Assembly: GCA_036262075.1 (NCBI GenBank)
Contig: DATAJO010000013.1
Span: 17,881-81,880, forward strand
Direction of reading: 5' to 3'
Origin: JACDBZ01 sp036262075
GTDB taxonomy: Bacteria > Chloroflexota > Limnocylindria > QHBO01
Length of the DNA stretch: 64,000 nucleotides
Shown here: positions 17,246-25,495 of the stretch, piece after piece
Layout: every line of letters begins with the position of its first letter
Numbering within the stretch: the first letter of the stretch is position 1
Made by a program: the position numbers and the translations under genes
The notes under the pieces: model-generated
The model's input: the letters and a program-made list of their open reading frames with translations, nothing else
What the model was told of the DNA's origin: nothing
Databases searched by the model: none

Positions 17246-17287
17246 ACGGATCGGGCTGGTTCGTCGAGACGAAGCGGCCCGATCCGT
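17246..17287 (+). terminator. Stem-loop between tctC and the permease gene
   Basis: A perfect 11-bp stem (17246-17256 with 17277-17287) encloses a smaller 6-bp stem TTCGTC/GACGAA. No T tract follows, so it is more likely a partial terminator or mRNA-stabilising 3' end than a full stop. Confidence 0.6.
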
Positions 17288-17359
17288 CCACGCTAGAAGG
17301 ACTCCGGACCGTGGGTCCCAGGCAGTTCGTGGAGACGTGGCATTGAAGGAACTGGGTGA

Positions 17360-19345
17360 ATGCTAGACGGCCTCGGTGAAGGCCTAGCCATCCTCCTCAC
17401 GTGGGAAGGCATCGCCATCCTCGTCGGCGCAACGATCGTGGGGACGCTGATCGCCATCCTGCCGGGCATCGGCGCGGTCAACGTCATGGCACTGCTCATT
17501 CCGGTCACGTTCGGAATGGACCGTGATCATGCCCTGATGATGCTGGTCGTCCTCATGGGATCGGCCGGCTTCGCGGGGTCGATCACCGCCATCCTGGTCA
17601 ACGTCCCCGGCGACTCGACGAACGCCTCCACCCTGGTGGACGGATATCCGATGAGTCGGCAGGGGAGGGCCGGCGAGGCGATCGGGGCTTCAGCGGCGGC
17701 ATCGGCGCTGGGCGCCCTGTTCGGCGTCCTCGTCCTCATCGTGAGCCTGCCGTTCGTTCGCGGCGTGATCCTGGCCTTCGGTCCGGCGGAGTTCTTCGCC
17801 CTCTCGGTCGCGGGTGTCGCCCTGCTGGCGACGGTGAGCACGCGGTCCGTTCGCAAGGGGCTGATCGCCGGCCTGCTGGGGATGGCCTTCGGGCTCATCG
17901 GCATCAACTACAACCTCGGCGGCCTGCGCTACACGTTCGACATCCCGGCGCTCTACGACGGGATCCCGCTCACCGCAGCCGTCATCGGCCTCTTCGCCAT
18001 TCCCGAGATGGTGGCGCTGCTCTCGCAGGGCGAGTCGATCAGCCGCGGCGAGACGGTGATGCGCGGCGGCGCGTGGCGGGGCGTCATGGAGGTCCTGCGG
18101 CGCCCGGGGACCCTCATCCGAAGTGCGAGCATCGGCACGGCGCTGGGAGTGATACCGGGCGTCGGCGCGTCGGTCGCGTCATGGGTGAGCTACTTCACCG
18201 CGGTCCGCCTGTCGCGCAATCCCGAGACCTTCGGGACGGGGAACATCGAGGGCGTCATCGCGCCCGAGGCGGCCATGGACGCCAAGGAGGGCGGCTCGAT
18301 GATGCCGTTGCTCGCCCTCGGCATCCCGAGCGGCCTGAGCACGGCGATCCTGCTCTCGGCGTTCACGCTGCACGGCGTCAATCCCGGCCAGCGGCTGTTC
18401 GAGTCGGAGATGCCGCTCGTCTGGGTCATGCTGCTCGGCCTGGTCTTTGCGAACGTCGCGACCTCGTTCTTCGGCGTGCTCTTCGCGAACAGCCTCGTCC
18501 GGCTCACGGTCCTGCCGACGATCATCCTCGGGCCGATCATCCTCGTGCTGGCCTTCATCGGCGGGTACACGAGCCTCTTCAGCTTCGTCGGCATCGCGTA
18601 CGTTCTCTTCTTCGGCGCGATCGGGATCGCGATGGAGGCCTATGGCTACTCGCGTCCCGCCCTGCTGCTCGGCCTGGTCCTGCTTCCGCTGGCCGAGAAG
18701 AACTTCCACCTTGCGCTCCAGATCAACCGCGGGTCCTTCAGCTTCCTGACGCGGCCCATCACGCTCGCCGTGCTCGCGGCTGTCGTCCTCGCGCTGCTCG
18801 CGCCGGTCATCTGGCGGTTCGTCCGCCGCCGCTGGCGCCCGGGCGCGGTGCGTGCGGTCTCCACGGCCCTCGCGGCGCCACCCGGGGAGCTTCCCGCTGG
18901 CCGGTACCCGATCGCGTTCGCCATCGTCGCGACCGCCATCGGCGCCGTGATGCTCGTCGAGACCTTCCGGTACCAGCCCCAGGCGCAGGTGTTCCCGATC
19001 CTCATCCTCGTGCCACTCATCGTCCTGGGCACGGCCCAGCTCTGGATGGAGGTGCTGGCCCTGCGCCGACACGAGCGCGGCCCGGCCAGCGAGTGGGTGC
19101 GTCCCGCGTGGTGGATCGGCGCCTGGATTGCCGCCATGCCCGTGCTCATGTGGTTGATCGGGACGATCCCGGCGACCTTCGTGTACGTGCTCGCCTTCCA
19201 GCTCCTGTTCGACCGCCGGCGACCAGCCCGGTCCGAGGTCCTGCGGGCGGTCGTCGTCAGCGGCGCCACGGCACTGCTGATCTGGGCGACCTTCGTCGAG
19301 GCACTCGCACTCCAGTTCCCCCCAGGGGTTCTCCGGTTGCCCTGA
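17360..19345 (+). CDS. Fused TctA-TctB membrane component of tripartite tricarboxylate transporter
   Basis: Ion-coupled carboxylate permease, 661 aa. Residues 1 to about 490 are the TctA subunit with about 11-12 membrane helices and both conserved repeats (ILPGIGAVNVMALLIPVTFGM near 35 and GVIPGVGASVASW near 260, plus APEAAMDAKEGGSMMPLLALGIPSG). After a cytoplasmic Arg-rich linker (about 494-512), four more helices make a TctB-like domain (PIAFAIVATAIGAVM, VFPILILVPLIVLG, WWIGAWIAAMPVLMWLIG, AVVVSGATALLIW). TctA and TctB are usually separate genes, so this is a natural fusion; no separate tctB is visible nearby. ATG 17360 has GGAACTGGG upstream, a modest ribosome site. Confidence 0.92.
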   Translation: MLDGLGEGLAILLTWEGIAILVGATIVGTLIAILPGIGAVNVMALLIPVTFGMDRDHALMMLVVLMGSAGFAGSITAILVNVPGDSTNASTLVDGYPMSRQGRAGEAIGASAAASALGALFGVLVLIVSLPFVRGVILAFGPAEFFALSVAGVALLATVSTRSVRKGLIAGLLGMAFGLIGINYNLGGLRYTFDIPALYDGIPLTAAVIGLFAIPEMVALLSQGESISRGETVMRGGAWRGVMEVLRRPGTLIRSASIGTALGVIPGVGASVASWVSYFTAVRLSRNPETFGTGNIEGVIAPEAAMDAKEGGSMMPLLALGIPSGLSTAILLSAFTLHGVNPGQRLFESEMPLVWVMLLGLVFANVATSFFGVLFANSLVRLTVLPTIILGPIILVLAFIGGYTSLFSFVGIAYVLFFGAIGIAMEAYGYSRPALLLGLVLLPLAEKNFHLALQINRGSFSFLTRPITLAVLAAVVLALLAPVIWRFVRRRWRPGAVRAVSTALAAPPGELPAGRYPIAFAIVATAIGAVMLVETFRYQPQAQVFPILILVPLIVLGTAQLWMEVLALRRHERGPASEWVRPAWWIGAWIAAMPVLMWLIGTIPATFVYVLAFQLLFDRRRPARSEVLRAVVVSGATALLIWATFVEALALQFPPGVLRLP

Positions 19346-19359
19346 TCGGTCTCTCGCTA

Positions 19360-19379
19360 CCTCCCCCTTCGGGGGGAGG
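19360..19379 (+). terminator. Hairpin terminator after the TctAB gene
   Basis: An 8-bp stem (19360-19367 with 19372-19379) with a TTCG loop lies 15 bp after the stop codon. It marks the end of the catabolic island operon. Confidence 0.6.
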
Positions 19380-19536
19380 GGAGCGTTGAGCACTCGGTGT
19401 CGATCGCGTAGCGTTGACCCGTGAGCCGCGACGCCGAACATCTCCGTCGACGCCTGCTCCGCGCCCGCGACCATGGACCGGGCCTACGCCGGGCCGCTCG
19501 ACGTCCCGTCCGTGGTCACGCGCAGAGAGGAGCATC

Positions 19537-19785
19537 GTGATCACCGAGCTCAACGTCGCGTCGATCTACGTCCTCGACAAGGACGAGGCGCCCGAGTTCT
19601 TTGTCGACGAGCTCGGCCTCGAGAAGGGCAACGACGTCCGCCAGGGCGGCTACCGCTGGCTGACCGTCCGGGTGCCGGGCGCCGAGACCGGGATCTCCCT
19701 CGAGCAGCCGGGTCCGCCGCTCGACGACGAGGCCACCGCCGAGCAGCTTCACCAGCTCAACCGCGCACAGGAGAAGACCGCCTGA
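19537..19785 (+). CDS. Truncated VOC/glyoxalase-like protein
   Basis: An 82-aa protein corresponding to the first half of a VOC-fold dioxygenase or glyoxalase-like protein: SIYVLDKDEAPEFFVDELGLEKGNDV followed by RWLTVRVPG and ISLEQPGPPLDDEATAEQL. Full-length relatives run to about 130 aa and continue with the second beta-alpha-beta-beta-beta module and the last metal ligand. Here the chain stops with AQEKTA. It starts with GTG after AGAGAGGA and its TGA overlaps the ATG of the next gene. It may be a remnant or a half-domain that dimerises; metal-dependent catalysis is unlikely. Confidence 0.7.
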   Translation: MITELNVASIYVLDKDEAPEFFVDELGLEKGNDVRQGGYRWLTVRVPGAETGISLEQPGPPLDDEATAEQLHQLNRAQEKTA

Positions 19786-20255
19786 TGGCAACCACCGGCG
19801 ACACCACGAAGAAGACGACCACCGGCAAGGGCAGGGCCTCGACGACCTGGACCGACGAGGAACGGGCGGCGATGCAGGAGCACGCCCGAGAGATGAAGGC
19901 TGCGCGGTCGAAGAAGGCCGATGGCGAGGCCGACGTCCGCGCCAAGATCGACGAGCTGCCCGAGCCGGACCGCTCGATGGCCGATCGGATCCACGCGATC
20001 ATCAGGGAGGCCGCCCCCGAGCTCAAGCCGCGGACGTGGTACGGCATGCCCGCCTATGCCAACGCGGCGGGCAAGGTCATCTGCTTCTTCACCCCGGCGT
20101 CGAAGTTCAAGGAGCGCTACGCGAGCTTCGGCTTCAACGCCGATGCCCAGCTCGACGAGGGCACGATGTGGCCGACGTCATGGGCCATCACCAAGCTCAC
20201 GCCCGACGCGGAGGCCCGGATCCGCGACCTCGTGAGGCGATCCGTCGGCCAATGA
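19785..20255 (+). CDS. DUF1801-domain protein (YdhG-like)
   Basis: A 156-aa cytosolic protein. A charged N-terminus (residues 1-50, TTKKTTTGKGR and EEERAAMQEHAREMKAARSKKADGE-like segments) precedes the DUF1801 fold: VRAKIDELPEPDRSMADRIH, TWYGMPAYAN, VICFFTPASKFKERYASFGF and DEGTMWPTSWAI. Related proteins include the B. subtilis YdhG/FrA frataxin-like iron chaperone, but function in this subfamily is not established. The start overlaps the stop of the truncated VOC gene as TGATG, so the pair is cotranscribed. A long hairpin terminator follows. Confidence 0.85.
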   Translation: MATTGDTTKKTTTGKGRASTTWTDEERAAMQEHAREMKAARSKKADGEADVRAKIDELPEPDRSMADRIHAIIREAAPELKPRTWYGMPAYANAAGKVICFFTPASKFKERYASFGFNADAQLDEGTMWPTSWAITKLTPDAEARIRDLVRRSVGQ

Positions 20256-20304
20256 CGGCCAGGCCCCCCTAACGCGGTGGGGCCTCGTGCGTTGGTACTC
20301 GTAG

Positions 20305-20361
20305 AACCGGACACTGCGTTGGCGGCTCGGCCGCCAGGGCAGCCGCAGTGTCCGGTTTCTT
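20305..20361 (+). terminator. Strong bidirectional terminator
   Basis: A 14-bp stem (20305-20318 with 20344-20357) contains an inner 6-bp hairpin GGCGGC/GCCGCC (20321-20335) and is followed by TTTCTT. It lies between the convergent DUF1801 gene and the small membrane protein gene and can serve both. Confidence 0.85.
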
Positions 20362-20488
20362 CATGTCCGGAGGATCGCGAGCGCGCAGCCCGCGACCGGG
20401 CGGCGCCAGCCGGCCGATGCCGGGCGGGAGGGGGGATTCGGTGGCGCCGGCCGGCCGCCCACGGACGGGCGAAGCTGCCGGCGGGCGG

Positions 20489-20743
20489 TCAGTGGCCGGC
20501 GGGCTGGGTGTTTGCCGGACCGGTCTCGGACTCGTCCGAGCGCTCGTGCCAGGCGGGGTCGACCGGTGCGGTCGGCCCGACGTCGTCGACCGTCGGGGCG
20601 AGGATCCAGATGACGAAGGCCATCGCGATCCCGAATCCGAGGAGCATCGTCGTGCCCGCGGCGTCATCGCTGAGGACGAAATAGATGACGACGAGCAGGA
20701 TGTGCCCGACGGCGGCAAGGAGGTAGGCGAGCGGGCGCTTCAT
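20489..20743 (-). CDS. Small two-helix membrane protein
   Basis: An 84-aa protein with two membrane segments (about residues 5-24, LAYLLAAVGHILLVVIYFVL, and 31-50, TMLLGFGIAMAFVIWIL) and an acidic, proline-rich cytoplasmic or exposed tail. No family is recognised. A TATCAT element at 20755-20750 ends six bases before the ATG, so the transcript may start at or near the initiation codon. Convergent with the DUF1801 gene. Confidence 0.7.
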   Translation of the reverse strand: MKRPLAYLLAAVGHILLVVIYFVLSDDAAGTTMLLGFGIAMAFVIWILAPTVDDVGPTAPVDPAWHERSDESETGPANTQPAGH

Positions 20744-20822
20744 GGACGCATGATACCGGCGTGACCGGGCTCTCGGCCGGCGCCGCAGGTACGGATGGCG
20801 GAAATCTTGGTAAATCTATGCA

Positions 20823-21398
20823 TCAGACCAGCCAGCCGCAGTCGGTCCGGCTCACGGGGCCCGTCGCCGGGACGGTGAGGGCGGTGGCCGGGCGGATGCC
20901 GATCTCGGGGCTGTGGGGTCGTGGCACGAGCGGTGCGGCGCCCGCGATCCGATCGGCGACCTGGAGCGTGGCACGGCGGACGGAGGGATCGGTGACCGGC
21001 GGTGCGGCCTCGGCCGGCTCGATCGGCGTGAGGGCCGTCGTCGGCTGGAGGTCGACCTCGCGGGCGGTCACGACGCTGCCGTCCGGGTAGGGGAGCCACA
21101 GGCCGCGGAGGCGGGCGATGAAGTGCTCGGGCATGCCCGGGACGAGCATGTCGACGCCCGGCTGACCGCTGCGCCGATAGCCGCGCGGCCGCTCGTCGGG
21201 CTGGACGCGATCGACGAAGGCGCGCTCGAGGAGCTCCTCGACGGCGACCTTGATCCCCTCGGGGGCGTCGACCGTCGATCGGCCGTTCTGGTACTCGGCC
21301 CGCCCGACGACCTCCGGCTCGGTTGCGCCCCGCGTGGTGCGGAGCAGCTCGAACACGATCCGGTCCTCGGTGCGCGGGTCGGCCCGCCGTTCGATCAT
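20823..21398 (-). CDS. Hypothetical protein, 191 aa
   Basis: No family recognised. The first 60 residues (MIERRADPRTEDRIVFELLRTTRG, AEYQNGRSTVDAPEGIKVAVEELLERAF) look like a compact alpha/beta domain; the VDMLVPGMPEHFIARLRGLWLPYPDG segment could be a second small domain, and the last 75 residues are Pro/Ala-rich and probably disordered. No membrane segment. A TATCCT at 21410-21405 sits 6 nt before the ATG, another leaderless-type arrangement. Divergent from the gene at 21506. Confidence 0.65.
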   Translation of the reverse strand: MIERRADPRTEDRIVFELLRTTRGATEPEVVGRAEYQNGRSTVDAPEGIKVAVEELLERAFVDRVQPDERPRGYRRSGQPGVDMLVPGMPEHFIARLRGLWLPYPDGSVVTAREVDLQPTTALTPIEPAEAAPPVTDPSVRRATLQVADRIAGAAPLVPRPHSPEIGIRPATALTVPATGPVSRTDCGWLV

Positions 21399-21505
21399 GG
21401 GCCGAGGATAGCGCAGCGCCGTCCCCGCGCGCCGGCCTGTCGCGCGGCCCCCTCGCGACCGGGTGGGGCTGGGTAGAATCGGGGCGAGCCACTCAGAGGA
21501 CAGCC

Positions 21506-21862
21506 GTGAGCGAGACCGACGCCAGGGAATACCGCGAGATGATCGAGGGCCAGGACGACGCCCAGATCGACGCCTGGGCAGCGGACCTGATCGTGGACTT
21601 CGCGAAGCGGATGGGCGTCGGGCGGGCCATCGCGGCGTTCATGGAGGCGACCGGCCTCGACGAGCGCGGCTTCCAGCGCGCCTTCCTCGTCGGCGGCGGG
21701 CCCGATCACGTCATCGGCGTGGACACCGCCGGGTCGCTGGCGGCGCCGATCTTCGAGCTGCCGAAGGCGATCCGCGGGCTCCGGCGCATCGACCCGGACG
21801 CCCGCGCCAAGCTCATCGACTTCCTCGTCGCCCACCGCGAGGTGATGACCTACGTCGCCTGA
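21506..21862 (+). CDS. Hypothetical protein, 118 aa
   Basis: A small soluble, mostly helical protein of unknown function with acidic N-terminus and a conserved-looking centre AKRMGVGRAIAAFMEATGLDERGFQRAF, followed by IFELPKAIRGLRRIDPDARAKLIDFLVAHRE. GTG start with AGAGGA upstream; a TAGAAT at 21474-21479 is the probable -10. It converges with parB, 50 bp apart. No signal peptide or metal-binding motif is seen. Confidence 0.7.
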   Translation: MSETDAREYREMIEGQDDAQIDAWAADLIVDFAKRMGVGRAIAAFMEATGLDERGFQRAFLVGGGPDHVIGVDTAGSLAAPIFELPKAIRGLRRIDPDARAKLIDFLVAHREVMTYVA

Positions 21863-21912
21863 CCCAGGCTGCGCGGCCCGGCGCCGGACGCGCGGAACGG
21901 GGGAGCGGAGGC

Positions 21913-22902
21913 TCAGGCCTCCTCGTCGCGGCCCTCGGTCCCCGAGCGGATGATCGCGATCGCGTTCTCGATCTTCAGCTTCGTGATCGTCAGGTGCTTC
22001 GCGAAGTTCGCCCGGTTGACCTCGGGGATCTGGTCGAGCAGCTCGGGCTGGCGGAGGACGGCGACGAGGTCGTCGACCCCATCGGCGATCTTCGCCCGCG
22101 CGCCCATGAGCGCGTCGTCGGCCTCCTTCGCCGCCGCGACCTGGCCGGCGACCGTCTTGCGTCGCCGCCGCGGTGCCTTGTCCGCGTCGGCCGCCGGAGC
22201 CTCCTCGCCGCCGATGATCGCCCGCAGCTTGGCGAGTGACAGCTCGCCGGCCGCGATCCGCTTCGCCAGCCGTCGACGGGTGCGCTCGTCGCCGATGCGC
22301 ATCAGCTCGTAGGCGTGGCTGATCGTGTCCTTGCGCAACGACACGAGCTCGCGGATGTCGGCGGGCGCATCGGCCAGGCGCAGCCGGTTCTCGACGTAGC
22401 CCTTGTCCTTGCCGACCTTCTGCGCCAGCTGTCGGACCGAATAGCCGAAGGCATCGGTCATCTTCTTGAACATCGTCGCTTCCTCGAGCGGCGAGACGTC
22501 CTCGCGCTGGAGGTTCTCGATGATGCTCACCTCGAGCGCGGTGCTCTCGTCGAACTCGACGACGATGGCGGGGATCGACTCGCGTCCGGCCATGCCCGAC
22601 GCGCGCCAGCGCCGCTCGCCGGCGATGAGCTCGAACTTCGAGCCCGACGGGCGCACGAGGATCGGCTGCAGGACGCCGTGCTCGCGAATCGAATCGGCGA
22701 GCTCGGTCAGCGACTCCTCGTCGTAGGAGAGGCGTGGCTGCGCCGGATTGGGGAGGATCTTCGAGACCGGGATCTCGCGAATCTGCGCGTGCGTCGCGCG
22801 TGACTCGATGAGGGACACGATGCCGGGAGCGAGGTCGGTGGACTGGGCCTCGTCGAACAGGCGGTGGATGTTCTGGCGGAATGCCGCACGCTTCTCAGCC
22901 AA
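21913..22902 (-). CDS. parB: Chromosome partitioning protein ParB
   Basis: CTP-dependent DNA clamp that loads at parS sites and segregates the chromosome with ParA. The 329-aa protein has the N-terminal CTPase domain with GERRWRAS and the ENLQREDVSPLEEA motif, a central HTH (VRQLAQKVGKDKGYVENRLRL) and a C-terminal part with a Lys/Arg-rich linker. A long N-terminal extension of about 40 residues precedes the IPVSKILPNPAQPR start of the conserved domain and holds the ParA-stimulating segment. Its ATG overlaps the parA 3' end by 8 bp. No perfect parS (GTTTCACGTGAAAC type) was found by eye in this window. Confidence 0.95.
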   Translation of the reverse strand: MAEKRAAFRQNIHRLFDEAQSTDLAPGIVSLIESRATHAQIREIPVSKILPNPAQPRLSYDEESLTELADSIREHGVLQPILVRPSGSKFELIAGERRWRASGMAGRESIPAIVVEFDESTALEVSIIENLQREDVSPLEEATMFKKMTDAFGYSVRQLAQKVGKDKGYVENRLRLADAPADIRELVSLRKDTISHAYELMRIGDERTRRRLAKRIAAGELSLAKLRAIIGGEEAPAADADKAPRRRRKTVAGQVAAAKEADDALMGARAKIADGVDDLVAVLRQPELLDQIPEVNRANFAKHLTITKLKIENAIAIIRSGTEGRDEEA

Positions 22903-23662
22903 GCTCGATCACCTCCCTGGCGAGATCGCGGAACGCCTGCGCCGCCGATGAGTTCGTTGCGTACTCGGTGACGGGCCGTCCGGTGAGCGGTGCCTCGCCA
23001 AGCTTCACCGTGTTCTTGATCATCGTGTTGAAGACCCGATGGTCGCCGAGCTCCCTGAGGTTCTCGAGCATCTCCCGCGCGAGAACGGTGCGACCGTCGT
23101 AGAACGTCGGCAGCAGGCCGAGCACCTCGAGGTCGTGGTTGAGCTTCAGCTTGATGGTGTTGATGACCTTGATGAGCGCCGTCAGGCCCTTGATGGCGTA
23201 GTACTGCGTCTGGACCGGGATGATCACCCGGCTCGACGCGACGAGGGAGTTGATCGTCAGCAGGCCGAGGGTCGGCGGGCAGTCGATGATCGCGACGTCG
23301 AACTGGCGCTCCGCCCAGCCGTCCAGCGCGTCGCGCAGGACCATCTCGCGGCCGATGGCGGTGAACAGCTCCACTTCGGTCGACGCGAGCTCGAGCGTCG
23401 CGGGCGCGACCCACAGCCCCGGCGTCTCGGTCTCGCGGACGACCTCGTCGATGGCGACCCGTTCGTCGGACAGGACATCGGCCATCGATTGGCGAACGTC
23501 GGAGAGTGCGACGCCGAGCCCGACGGTGAGGTTCGCCTGCGGATCCATGTCGATGCACAGGACCCGGTAGCCGCGCTCCGCGAGCGCCCCGCCGAGGTTG
23601 ATCGAGCAGGTCGTCTTGCCGACTCCGCCCTTCTGGTTCGCGATCGAGATTACCTTGGTCAA
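22895..23662 (-). CDS. parA: Chromosome partitioning ATPase ParA (Soj)
   Basis: Walker-type ATPase that binds the nucleoid and moves ParB-parS complexes. The 255-aa product starts at a TTG (23662) with the deviant Walker A motif QKGGVGKTT at residues 8-16, the Walker A' DMDPQANLT and the Walker B IIDCPPTLGLLT. It lacks an N-terminal HTH, as in chromosomal ParA proteins. An AGGTG lies just upstream of the TTG, and longer versions would begin in non-coding-looking sequence. Forms an operon with parB. The region upstream, shared with tRNA-Met, has a DnaA-box-like TTTTCCACA at 23752. Confidence 0.94.
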   Translation of the reverse strand: MTKVISIANQKGGVGKTTCSINLGGALAERGYRVLCIDMDPQANLTVGLGVALSDVRQSMADVLSDERVAIDEVVRETETPGLWVAPATLELASTEVELFTAIGREMVLRDALDGWAERQFDVAIIDCPPTLGLLTINSLVASSRVIIPVQTQYYAIKGLTALIKVINTIKLKLNHDLEVLGLLPTFYDGRTVLAREMLENLRELGDHRVFNTMIKNTVKLGEAPLTGRPVTEYATNSSAAQAFRDLAREVIELG

Positions 23663-23751
23663 TGCTTCACCTGTGGTGCGGATCGGGCGGGAGAGGCCGA
23701 GAACACTACCGTCCCGATGATAGGCCGATGCGTTCGCGCGGCGCACCGGGG

Positions 23752-23821
23752 TTTTCCACAACGTGGAGAAATGTCGATGTCGTTGTGCAAAGACATCTGG
23801 CTATACTCGAAGTTGTCCACC
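23752..23821. promoter_or_regulatory. parA / tRNA-Met divergent region with DnaA-like box and tRNA promoter
   Basis: TTTTCCACA at 23752-23760 differs by one base from the DnaA-box consensus and is the left arm of an imperfect palindrome reaching 23772. A TATACT at 23802-23807 is the likely -10 for tRNA-Met. A weaker TTGTCCACC lies at 23813-23821. Confidence 0.4.
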
Positions 23822-23834
23822 GTCGACGGGTGAA

Positions 23835-23910
23835 GGGCCCGTAGCTCAATGGTCAGAGCAACCGGCTCATAACCGGACGGTCGCAGGTTCGATTCCTGCC
23901 GGGCCCACCA
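23835..23910 (+). tRNA. tRNA-Met (CAT), elongator type
   Basis: Acceptor 23835-23841 pairs with 23900-23906, discriminator A23907 and encoded CCA follow. The anticodon loop CTCATAA gives CAT. The anticodon stem CCGG/CCGG lacks the three consecutive G-C pairs of initiator tRNA, and the A27/A43 position is mismatched. A tRNA-Ile2 read through lysidine is less likely given the CCGG stem typical of elongator Met. Confidence 0.93.
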
Positions 23911-23941
23911 CCACCAGCCCCACATACGGAGGAAGTGCTGC

Positions 23942-25492
<1,551 letters not shown>

Positions 25493-25495
25493 CGC

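Noticed and set aside
5408..19345. Prophage or transposon origin of the catabolic island
   Set aside because: No integrase, transposase, attachment repeats or flanking inverted repeats were found; base composition looks like the rest of the window.
23752..23772. parS site upstream of parA
   Set aside because: The palindrome is imperfect with an odd centre and does not match the GTTTCACGTGAAAC consensus.
23663..23834. Chromosomal replication origin
   Set aside because: Only one or two imperfect DnaA-like boxes, no AT-rich unwinding region and no dnaA or dnaN nearby.
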